The notes under the pieces: model-generated
What the model was told of the DNA's origin: nothing
The model's database searches: none
Seen by the model: only the letters and a program-made list of their open reading frames with translations
Translations under genes and position numbers: made by a program
In this document: positions 31,176 through 39,666 of the stretch, piece by piece
Layout of the letters: every line of letters begins with the position of its first letter
Numbering within the stretch: the first letter of the stretch is position 1
Assembly: GCA_021778635.1 (NCBI GenBank)
Contig: JAJYCD010000001.1
Location: 1 to 64,000 of the forward strand
Direction of reading: 5' to 3'
DNA from: Actinomycetes bacterium
Lineage (GTDB): Bacteria; Actinomycetota; Actinomycetes; Actinomycetales; Cellulomonadaceae
Length of the DNA stretch: 64,000 nucleotides

Positions 31176-32365
31176 GACCGGAGCGTCCGCTGCCAGGCGA
31201 CGATCCGGTCCACGGCCTCGCCGACGACCTCCACCGACGAGGCGAAGGACAACCGCACCCAGTCGCCACCGGCGACGCCGTCGAAGTCGGTGCCCGGGGT
31301 GAGCGCGACGCCGGCCTCGTCGAGGGCGCGCGCGCACCAGGTCCGCGAGTCGAGCCCGGCCGCGGAGACGTCCGCGTACAGGTAGAACGCGCCGTCCGCC
31401 GGGGCGATCCGGGTCCAGCCGAGCTCCGGGAGCCGGTCGAGCAGCAACCCGCGCGCGTCGGCGTAGCGCGCGACGTTCGCCGCCGCCGCGGCGTACCCCT
31501 CCGGGCTGAACGCGGCGACGCCCGCATGCTGGGCCAGGGCCGGCGGGCAGAGCGCGACGTTCCCCGCGAGCGCGTCGACCGGGGCCACGAGGTCGTCGGG
31601 GAGCAGCAGCCACCCGAGCCGCCACCCCGTCATCGCCCAGTACTTCGAGAACGAGTTGACGACCACGGCGCCGGTCCCGAGGTGGTGCGCGGCCGTCGCC
31701 GCCGGCTCCGCGTACGTGATCCCGTGGTAGATCTCGTCGCTGATCAGACGCACGCCGTGACCGTCGCACCACGCGGCGAGCTCCGCGAGCGCCTCGGCTC
31801 CGATCATCGTGCCGGTCGGGTTCGCCGGGCTCGCGACCACGAGTCCGTCCACCGGCACGTCGAGCGCCTCGAGCTGGGCCGCGGTCGGCTGGTACCGGGT
31901 CTCCGGACCGCACGGCAGCTCGACGACCTCGCAGCCCAGCGCGGTGAGGATGTTCTTGTACGCGGGGTAGCCCGGGCGGGCGAGCGCGACGCGGTCCCCG
32001 ACGTCGAACGCCGCGAGGAACGCGAGCATGAAGCCGCCCGAGGACCCGGTCGTGACGGCGACCCGGGACGGGTCCACGTCGACGCCGTACCAACGCCCGT
32101 AGTGCGCAGCGATCTCGGCCCGCAGCGTCGGCGCGCCCATCGACTCGGTGTAGCCGAGGTCGCCGCTCGTCAGCAGCTCGATCGCGCGCTGCCGCACGAC
32201 GTCGGACGCCCCGGTGGAGGGCTCGCCCGCGCAGAGGTTGACGACGGAGTGGCCGGCGGCGCGGCGCGCGTTGGCCGTGGCCAGGATCTCCATGACCGCG
32301 AACGGCGGGACGTGGGAGCGCCGGGACACCGTCAGGCCGCTGCGCCGCTCATCGGGTGACGTCAT
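31172..32365 (-). CDS. Class I/II pyridoxal-phosphate aminotransferase
   Basis: This 397-residue fold-type I aminotransferase has the substrate and cofactor segments ARPGYPAYKNIL, VASPANPTGTMI, LISDEIYHGITY and the PLP lysine in NSFSKYWAMTGWRLGW. The C-terminal Arg that binds the substrate carboxylate is in DWVRLSFA. It resembles aspartate/aromatic aminotransferases of subgroup I-alpha/gamma; the amino-acid specificity cannot be read. It is cytosolic. It starts at ATG 32365 and is followed by a tandem repeat array and DUF1232 on the same strand. Confidence 0.92.
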   Translation of the reverse strand: MTSPDERRSGLTVSRRSHVPPFAVMEILATANARRAAGHSVVNLCAGEPSTGASDVVRQRAIELLTSGDLGYTESMGAPTLRAEIAAHYGRWYGVDVDPSRVAVTTGSSGGFMLAFLAAFDVGDRVALARPGYPAYKNILTALGCEVVELPCGPETRYQPTAAQLEALDVPVDGLVVASPANPTGTMIGAEALAELAAWCDGHGVRLISDEIYHGITYAEPAATAAHHLGTGAVVVNSFSKYWAMTGWRLGWLLLPDDLVAPVDALAGNVALCPPALAQHAGVAAFSPEGYAAAAANVARYADARGLLLDRLPELGWTRIAPADGAFYLYADVSAAGLDSRTWCARALDEAGVALTPGTDFDGVAGGDWVRLSFASSVEVVGEAVDRIVAWQRTLRS

Positions 32366-32425
32366 GACCCCATCCTTCCCGTGCCCGCTCCGGCGGGCAC
32401 GACCGCACCGCGCCCAGGCCTGCGC

Positions 32426-32965
32426 TCATCGCGCGTTCAGCTCGGCGACGACGTGCGCGACGACCGCGTCGGCAGCGGCCTCGACCTGCGCGAGGCACGC
32501 GACGAACGCACCGCGGTCGCCGTACCAGGGGTCGTCGATGTCGAGCAGGTGCTCCGGGTCACCCGGTCGCAGCACCGGCGCCGCCGGGTCGAACTCCCGG
32601 TACAGGCGTACCCGCGCGGAGAGCGACGCGTCGGCACCGGCGAGGCGCCGCAACGCACCGGCGTGCGCGGCGGTCATCGCGAGCAGGAGGTCGTGGGTGA
32701 GCAGGTCGACGGACCTGACCTGACGCGCCTGGTGCCCGCGCAGCGCGGGATCGTCGTACCCGTTCTCCAGCAGGACAGCCACCGCCCGGCGGTCCATCGG
32801 GTTGCCGTGCTCCTCGCTGCTGATCCCGGTCGAGTCGACGACGACCTCGTCGTGCAGGCCGGCCGCCGCGAAGCGGTCGCGCAGCACGACCTCGGACATG
32901 GGCGAGCGGCAGATGTTCCCCGTGCAGACGGTCATCACGCGGAACGGCGTTCGAGGATCGGTCAC
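32426..32965 (-). CDS. Low-molecular-weight protein tyrosine phosphatase
   Basis: This 179-residue protein carries the P-loop CTGNICRS (C-x5-R, Cys14 in this numbering) at the N-terminus and the general-acid loop DIDDPWYG near residue 145, as in LMW-PTPs. The GTG at 32965 overlaps by four bases the stop of a large uncharacterised gene upstream, so the two proteins are translationally coupled. It could act on tyrosine-phosphorylated proteins or low-molecular-weight phosphoesters. A matching tyrosine kinase is not present in the window. Confidence 0.92.
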   Translation of the reverse strand: MTDPRTPFRVMTVCTGNICRSPMSEVVLRDRFAAAGLHDEVVVDSTGISSEEHGNPMDRRAVAVLLENGYDDPALRGHQARQVRSVDLLTHDLLLAMTAAHAGALRRLAGADASLSARVRLYREFDPAAPVLRPGDPEHLLDIDDPWYGDRGAFVACLAQVEAAADAVVAHVVAELNAR

Positions 32966-34806
32966 CGTGCCATTGTGGCGGCAGCGTCCGGCCGGGGCTC
33001 GTGGTGGCGCGACGCGGGCGTGGTCGGGGGCGGCGAGGGTGCGGCGCCCGCGACCGGGGGGCCGGCCGGCGTGATCGCGGACTCGACGGCGGCGGACTGC
33101 CGTGCTCCGGCGACGGCCGGTCCCGGGCCAGGTGCCGACTGCGGCGACCCCGACGACGGCGGCCTCGACGACGGCGACGCGGACGACGGCGACGCGGACG
33201 ACGGCGGCCTCGGCGGAACCGCTGACGCCGACGCCACGGCGGCCGACGCCACCAGGGCCGACCCCACCGGCACCGAGCCCACCGGCACCGAGGGCACCAC
33301 GGCGCTCGATCCGGCCAGCGGCGCCGGTCCGACGTCGCGCGGTCCGACGAGCTGGAGGAACTCCTGGACCGCGGTCAGCGAGGCCGGCATGAGGGGAACG
33401 CGCTCGGCGACCACCGGCACCCCGGATCGCACCGTCGTCTGCAGGACGGGGTTCTCGGTGTCCCAGGCCGACAGCTCGTGGACCTCCCAGACGACGGTCG
33501 GGCTGAGCGCGCCGAGCTGAGCGAGCACGGGCGCGGGGACGGCCGCCGGCGACGTCTCGTCGAGGTCCTCGTCGTCGGCGGGATCGTCGTCGAGGTCCTC
33601 GTCGAGGGAGGGTTCCGCCACGTCGAGCGCGGGTCCCGTCGAATCGGCTCCAGCGAGGTCGGCCGCCGGCCGGGACGCGTCGGACACGTCCGGGCGGTTG
33701 GCGTCGCTCCACGCGCCGGCGCCCGGTGCCCCGGGACCGACCGCGACGACGACGTCGAGCACCACGGACGAGACCGACGGCACGCCGAGGTGCTCCGCGA
33801 GAGCGGCCGTGTTCTCGGTCGCCCAGATCCACGCGTCGAGCGCGCGGATCCCGAGCAGCCCCGTGCGGTGGTGCGCGACCTCCACCACGTGGAGGCGGTT
33901 CTCGGCGTCGACCCGGACGAACGGCACCCGGGCGTGCCCTCCGCCCGGCCGCAGCCCTCGGACCTGGCGGCACACGGGTCCGTCGCCCCAGTCGGTGGCG
34001 CGGCCGACCCGCTCGAGCGTCGCCGCGATGCGGTACTCGCGATACCCGGGCGCACGCTCGGCGCGTCGACGCGCGATGGCCGCCTCGACACGCACGATGA
34101 TCGCGTCGACCTGCGCGGCCGAGGTCGCCCCGGTCAGCGTGAGGGTCAGCGGCTCCGGATCCGGCAGGGAGTCGTCACGGACGCCCGCGACGACGCGCAG
34201 CCCGTTCCGGGTCGCGCGCATCGACAGCACGCGTTGTCCCTCGCAGACCCACGACCGTGCGGACTTCAGGTGCTTGGGCGTGAGGTCGAGCTCGTGGTTC
34301 GCCCAGGCCTCGATCGGCGCAGCAGTGCCCGCGAGACGCGCGGGAACCAGGTACTCCTCGGCCCGCTCGAGGCCGTCGGACTCGGCGGCTCCGCTCCGCA
34401 GCATCCGCTCGGAGAGCGGGGGGTGCACCACGGCCCGCAGGTCGTCGTAGGTGTAGAGGTCGATGGGCACCTTGCGCAGCAGGGCCGCGCGCGAGCGGGT
34501 CGCGAGGACGACGTCGTCGTCCTCGGCCGGGAGAAGGATCGCGAGCCGGCGCCCGTGCGCAGCGGCCAGCCCGAAGGCGAGGGCGCGGTCGTGGGCGCGC
34601 GGTGGGTGCACCTGCTCGACGACCACGACGATCGTGCGCTCGTCGACCGTGGCGCGGACGCCCGCAGGGACGACGCCGAACCGGTCGTCGACCTCGGTCA
34701 CCGGCAGGTGCGTCGTCGCGAGCAGCACTCTCAGCGGATCGGCCTCCTCGACCACTGCCGGCGCGGGCTCGACCACGTCGCGCTTCCTCGTGAACCACGT
34801 CACCAC
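32962..34806 (-). CDS. Uncharacterised 614-residue protein coupled to tyrosine phosphatase gene
   Basis: I do not recognise a family. Residues 20-160 look like an alpha/beta domain (RTIVVVVEQVHPPRAHDRAL, RLAILLPAED). Residues 160-360 include WANHELDLTPKHLKSARSWV and VDAENRLHVVEVAHHRTG, the latter faintly like a PD-(D/E)xK strand but with Ala in place of Lys. Residues 390-440 are very acidic, and 500-614 are disordered Ser/Pro/Ala-rich with short in-frame repeats. There is no signal peptide or membrane helix. The start is GTG 34806, and the 3' end overlaps the LMW-PTP gene. The WWE-like and nuclease-like impressions are weak, and I assign no function. Confidence 0.6.
   Translation of the reverse strand: MVTWFTRKRDVVEPAPAVVEEADPLRVLLATTHLPVTEVDDRFGVVPAGVRATVDERTIVVVVEQVHPPRAHDRALAFGLAAAHGRRLAILLPAEDDDVVLATRSRAALLRKVPIDLYTYDDLRAVVHPPLSERMLRSGAAESDGLERAEEYLVPARLAGTAAPIEAWANHELDLTPKHLKSARSWVCEGQRVLSMRATRNGLRVVAGVRDDSLPDPEPLTLTLTGATSAAQVDAIIVRVEAAIARRRAERAPGYREYRIAATLERVGRATDWGDGPVCRQVRGLRPGGGHARVPFVRVDAENRLHVVEVAHHRTGLLGIRALDAWIWATENTAALAEHLGVPSVSSVVLDVVVAVGPGAPGAGAWSDANRPDVSDASRPAADLAGADSTGPALDVAEPSLDEDLDDDPADDEDLDETSPAAVPAPVLAQLGALSPTVVWEVHELSAWDTENPVLQTTVRSGVPVVAERVPLMPASLTAVQEFLQLVGPRDVGPAPLAGSSAVVPSVPVGSVPVGSALVASAAVASASAVPPRPPSSASPSSASPSSRPPSSGSPQSAPGPGPAVAGARQSAAVESAITPAGPPVAGAAPSPPPTTPASRHHEPRPDAAATMAR
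33167..33211. repeat. 15-base in-gene tandem repeat
   Basis: GACGACGGCGACGCG is repeated twice exactly and once partially (period 15) inside the disordered C-terminal region of the 614-residue protein, where it encodes SASPS-type repeats. A second 15-base doublet lies nearby at about 33266-33296 and encodes SVPVG twice. Confidence 0.8.
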
Positions 34807-34951
34807 GCCTCGACCTCCGTCCTGTCCTGTGCTTCATCGGCACGCGGGACGGCGGAGTACAGCCCGACGCGCAGGCAGCGTGATCGCGTTCCGTCCGCCG
34901 GCGCCCGCCGCCCGGTCGCGGGCGCCTGCCATCGCGGCACGCCCCCACCGG

Positions 34952-35716
34952 TCACGGCAGGGTCAGGATGACCGGACCGTCCTCGGTGATCGCGACCGTG
35001 TGCTCGGCGTGCGCGGTCAGCGAGCCGTCGGCGCTCCGGATCGTCCAGCCGTCCGGGTCGAACACGTACGCGTCGCCGCCGGCCATGAACCACGGTTCGA
35101 TCGCGATGACGAGCCCCGGCCGCAGGGTCATCCCACGCCCCGCGGTACCCAGGTTCGGGACGTGCGGGTCCTCGTGCATCGTCCGGCCGACGCCGTGCCC
35201 GCCGAAGTCCGCGTTGATGCCGAGCCCCGCGCGGCGCCCGACCGCGCCGATCGCGGCGGAGATGTCACCCATGCGGTTGCCGGGACGCGCGGCCGCGATC
35301 CCGGCGGCCAGGGCCTGCTCCGTCGTCCGGATCAGCCCGGTGGCGTCCGCGGTCGGGGTGCCCACCTGGAACGACACCGCCGAGTCCGCGACCCAGCCGT
35401 CGACCTCGGCGGCGAAGTCGATGCTCAGGAGGTCACCGTCGGCCAGCACGTACGGCGAGGGCAGACCGTGCAGGGCCGCGTCGTTGACCGAGGTGCACAG
35501 GACCCCCGGGTACGGGATCGCACCGAAGCTGGGGTGGTAGCCGAGGTAGACGGATCGGGCACTCGCGGCGTCGATCATCTGGTGCGCGACGGAGTCGAGG
35601 TCCAGCAACGTCGTCCCGATGCGCGCGTGCTCGCGGACCGACGAGAGCACCGAGGCGACGAAGCGCCCCGCCTCCCGGATCGCCGCGATCTCGGACCGTG
35701 TCTTCAGCTCGACCAT
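34952..35716 (-). CDS. map: Methionine aminopeptidase, type I
   Basis: This 254-residue dinuclear metalloenzyme removes the initiator methionine. The metal ligands are recognisable: the two Asp in SIDFAAEVDGWVADSA, the His in GGHGVGRTMHEDP, and Glu in VIAIEPW and AEHTVAI. The ATG 35716 start has GGAGG upstream and gives the standard MVELKTRSEI opening. This copy stands alone rather than in the secY-adk-map ribosomal cluster, which suggests a second paralogue in the genome. Tandem 10-mers and a predicted structured RNA lie upstream. Confidence 0.95.
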   Translation of the reverse strand: MVELKTRSEIAAIREAGRFVASVLSSVREHARIGTTLLDLDSVAHQMIDAASARSVYLGYHPSFGAIPYPGVLCTSVNDAALHGLPSPYVLADGDLLSIDFAAEVDGWVADSAVSFQVGTPTADATGLIRTTEQALAAGIAAARPGNRMGDISAAIGAVGRRAGLGINADFGGHGVGRTMHEDPHVPNLGTAGRGMTLRPGLVIAIEPWFMAGGDAYVFDPDGWTIRSADGSLTAHAEHTVAITEDGPVILTLP

Positions 35717-35745
35717 GCGGCCATCCTCCACCCCCGTCGGCCGTG

Positions 35746-35785
35746 CACGTGACGGCACGTGACGGCGGGTGACGGCACGTGACGG
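35746..35785. repeat. 10-base tandem repeat upstream of map
   Basis: Four units of CACGTGACGG (third unit CGGGTGACGG) occupy 35746-35785, 30 bases upstream of the map start codon. Each CACGTG is a palindromic E-box-like hexamer. Whether it is a binding array or a simple duplication is not known. Confidence 0.75.
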
Positions 35786-35806
35786 CGGGCCGCGGAGAGC
35801 AGGGAA

Positions 35807-35875
35807 CAGCCCGTGGGTCGGGACCCGGGAACCGGATCCCTGTCGCACGGGACGAGTGCGCGACCCCACGGGCTG
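35807..35875. other. Predicted three-way-junction RNA/DNA structure between map and rhomboid-like gene
   Basis: A closing stem of 14 base pairs with one bulged base is formed by 35807-35820 and 35861-35875. It encloses two further hairpins: one at 35821-35839 (GGA/TCC plus CCGG-GAA-CCGG) and one at 35844-35860 (CGCAC/GTGCG). Almost every base is paired. It lies about 90 bases upstream of map on the map strand and 130 bases downstream of the rhomboid-like gene. There is no T-tract for a terminator, and it matches no riboswitch consensus I know. Confidence 0.5.
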
Positions 35876-36007
35876 CGGTGACTGCCGGGATCTCGCTCGT
35901 CGCCCCCGCATGACAGGGGTCATGGGGTGGAACGGGTGGGACCGGTTCAGTCCGTCCGAGCTGCTCGGGCGACTAGCGGACAGTCACCTCTCGCGTCCGA
36001 AGAAACA

Positions 36008-36823
36008 TCACTCTTCGACCACCTCCTTTCCCGATGGGTCGACGCTACGTCGCGCGACGTCGGCTGCCAAGGGAATTCCGCCGACGGCGTCATCGCGCGT
36101 CGCGCCGTCCGCAGCGCCGTGCGTCGCCGACCGCGCCGAGAGCACTGCGAGCGAGAGCCCGAGGACCAGAGCCGTCGCGTGACCGGCGTCGGTGAACGTC
36201 TGCGAGAACAGCGCGGGGCCGAGGAAGTAGACGACGAGCATCGCGACGTACCAGACCCGCCACCGGCGGGGGACGCGTGCCGAGAGCCAGCCGAGAAGGG
36301 CCGCGAGCGCATAGCTCACGCCGACGTCCTCGGCGTACACGACCGACCGGGGGATGAGGTGCGCGCCGAGCCCGGTGATCAGCAGGATCGCCACGAACAG
36401 GGTCGCCCCGACGTGCCCGATGACCGCCACGACGACGGTCGCGAACCGGCCGACCCACTGCTGCCCGTACGCCAGCGCCACGAGCAGGGCGAGGACGAGC
36501 AGGAGACCGTCGAGGTCGGGCACCACGAACAGGCTCGCGACCAGCACCGGGACCGGGTGCGTGCGGAGGTTCGCGAGGTTGGTGCTCGTCGAGGACACGA
36601 CCAGATGCACCACGCCGTCGGGGGAGAGCGTCAACGCGATCGTGAGCGCGGTGATGACGCCGGACACGACGAGCGCGAGGTCCGACCGGACCACGACGTG
36701 CGCGGTCCGCACGAGGGCGCCGCGGACCACCGCGCGCACCGACCGGCGGGCCGCGGCGTCGGACTGTGCCGCCGAGCTGACTGCTCCCACACCACAGACG
36801 GTAAGCCCCGAAGATGAGTGCAC
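36008..36823 (-). CDS. Rhomboid-like membrane protein
   Basis: This 271-residue protein has about 6-7 membrane helices. The block STSTNLANLRTHPVPVLVASLFV near residues 78-100 is typical of actinobacterial rhomboid-like proteins. EDVGVSYALAALLGW resembles the GxSx active-site segment, and DAGHATALVLGL could supply the His, so a serine-protease dyad may be retained. Start codon GTG 36823 lies 4 bases after the modC stop, so it could be the last gene of the modABC transcript. The C-terminal 30 residues are polar. Protease activity is uncertain because the usual GxSG reads GVSY. Confidence 0.72.
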   Translation of the reverse strand: MHSSSGLTVCGVGAVSSAAQSDAAARRSVRAVVRGALVRTAHVVVRSDLALVVSGVITALTIALTLSPDGVVHLVVSSTSTNLANLRTHPVPVLVASLFVVPDLDGLLLVLALLVALAYGQQWVGRFATVVVAVIGHVGATLFVAILLITGLGAHLIPRSVVYAEDVGVSYALAALLGWLSARVPRRWRVWYVAMLVVYFLGPALFSQTFTDAGHATALVLGLSLAVLSARSATHGAADGATRDDAVGGIPLAADVARRSVDPSGKEVVEE

Positions 36824-36826
36824 CTC

Positions 36827-37881
<1,055 letters not shown>

Positions 37882-37885
<4 letters not shown>

Positions 37886-38757
37886 CGCGGGACCCCCGAG
37901 AGCCACCGGCCGCGGAGGGTCGCGAGCACGAGCACGGACACGACGAGCAGCACGACCGAGAGCACGACCGCGGCATCGGGGTCCGTCTCGAGGGCGAGGT
38001 ACACCGACAACGGCATCGTGCGCGTGACGCCGGGGAAGCTCCCCGCGAACGTGATCGTGGCCCCGAACTCACCGAGCGCCCGCGCGAACGACAGCGCCGC
38101 GCCGGCCGCCACGCCGGGCGCCACCAACGGGAGGGTGACCCGGCGGAACGTCAGCCAGCGCGAGGCGCCGAGGGTCGCGGCGGCGTCGTCGTACCGTCGG
38201 TCGGCCGCGCGCAACGCGCCCTCGACGGAGATCACCAGGAACGGCATGGCCACGAACGCCTCGGCGATCACGACGGCCGCCGTGCTGAACGGCAGGCTGA
38301 TGCCGAACCACGCGTCGAGGTACTGACCGAGCACCCCGCGGCGCCCCAGCAGCAGGAGCAGGGCGACACCGTCGACGACGGGCGGCAGCACGAGCGGCAC
38401 GGTCACCAGCGCGCGCACCAGGCCTCGCCCGCGCAGCTCGCTCCGCGCGAGCACCCAGGCGAGAGGCACCCCGAGGAGCAGGCAGAGCGTGGTCGCGAGC
38501 GTGGCACTGACCAGCGAGAGGCGCAGGGACTCGAGCACCTCGGACCGCGCGAGCTGGTGCGGGAGGGCGGCCCACGGCGTGCGCAGGAGCACCGCGACCA
38601 CCGGGAGCACGAGAAAGGCCAGGCCGACGAGGGCGGGCACCAGCATCAGCGGCGGCACGCCGCTCCCGGGACCGCGCCGCCGGACCGCCGGGCCGCGCCG
38701 TCGAGCCCCTGGACCGTGCGGCCGGGCCGCGGGCCCGTGTGCCGGGCGGAGCGTCAT
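37882..38757 (-). CDS. modB: Molybdate ABC transporter permease
   Basis: This 291-residue permease has an Arg/Pro-rich cytoplasmic N-terminus of about 35 residues and 5-6 membrane helices. The coupling-helix EAA-like motif is AAATLGASRWLTFRRVTLPL near residue 195. The ending ALGEFGATITFAGSFPGVTRTMP is highly characteristic of ModB. The ATG overlaps the modA stop (ATGA), and the stop overlaps the modC GTG. Confidence 0.94.
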
Positions 38758-39632
38758 CCGACGTCGAACCCCGCGGCGGCGAGCACTGCGCGCCCCTGCG
38801 CCGACCGCACGAGGTCGACGAACGCCTGGGCCGCCGCCGCGTTCGGTGCGTCCGGCAACGCGACGATCGGGTCCTCGGTGACCGCGGCGGAGGATTGCGG
38901 GAAGTCGATGCCTCGGACCGCGTCGCCGCCCGCGATGACGTCCGTGCGGTAGACGAGCCCGGCGTCCACCTCGCCGAGCTCGACCTTGGTCAGCACGGCC
39001 TTGACGTCCTGCTCGAGGGTGTCGGGCGCCGGGGTGAGTCCCGCGGCGGCGAAGACGGCGGCCGCCGCGGCCCCGCACGGGACCTGCGGCGCACACAGCG
39101 CGACGCGGAGCGCCGGCCTCGTGAGGTCGACCAGGCCCGTGACGCGTCCGGGGTTACCGGCCGGTACGGCGATCTCGAGCCGGTTGCGGGCGAACACCAC
39201 CGGAACCTCTCGCCCCGTCGGGGCCGCACCCGTGACCAGGGCCATCGTCTCGGGTGAGGCCGCGGCGAACACGTCCACCGGGGCGCCGGCGAGGATCTGC
39301 TGGGCGAGCGCCGAGCTCCCGGCGAAGCTGAACCGGACGGTCGTCCCGGGGTGCGCCGCCTCGAACGCGTGGCCGAGTGCGGTGAACGTCCCGGTGAGCG
39401 AGGCGGCAGCGAAGACGGTCACCGTGCCGCTGAGGTGCGGAGAGGCGCCGGCTGGCGCCGGGCCGCCGGCTCCGGGTGACGACACCGGCCCCGGGCTCCC
39501 GCCGCCCGCGCACGCAGCCATCGAGAGCGCGCACGCGAGCCCGATCATCGCGGACGCAACCCGCGCCGGTCGGGTCGCCCGTGCGCGTTGCGCGAGGCGC
39601 GGTCGCGCCGTGCACGCGGCGTGCAGTCGCAC
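38754..39632 (-). CDS. modA: Molybdate-binding lipoprotein
   Basis: This 292-residue secreted lipoprotein has a basic n-region, a hydrophobic core and a lipobox-type MAAC at residue 42 or so. The ModA fold starts with VTVFAAASLTGTFTALGHAFE and continues FSFAGSSALAQQILAGAPVDVFAAAS; the Ser residues in these loops coordinate the oxyanion. The GTG 39632 start has GGAGGAGAG upstream. It lies 34 bases after a GGDEF-EAL gene on the same strand, so read-through from the c-di-GMP/ATPase set is possible. A tungstate specificity cannot be excluded. Confidence 0.93.
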   Translation of the reverse strand: MRLHAACTARPRLAQRARATRPARVASAMIGLACALSMAACAGGGSPGPVSSPGAGGPAPAGASPHLSGTVTVFAAASLTGTFTALGHAFEAAHPGTTVRFSFAGSSALAQQILAGAPVDVFAAASPETMALVTGAAPTGREVPVVFARNRLEIAVPAGNPGRVTGLVDLTRPALRVALCAPQVPCGAAAAAVFAAAGLTPAPDTLEQDVKAVLTKVELGEVDAGLVYRTDVIAGGDAVRGIDFPQSSAAVTEDPIVALPDAPNAAAAQAFVDLVRSAQGRAVLAAAGFDVG

Positions 39633-39666
39633 GGGCTCTCCTCCGGTGTCGAGCGGTGCGCGCCCG

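Noticed and set aside
35807-35875. Known riboswitch (cobalamin, SAM-IV or cyclic-di-AMP type)
   Set aside because: The conserved core sequences of these classes are absent, so only an unnamed structure is reported.
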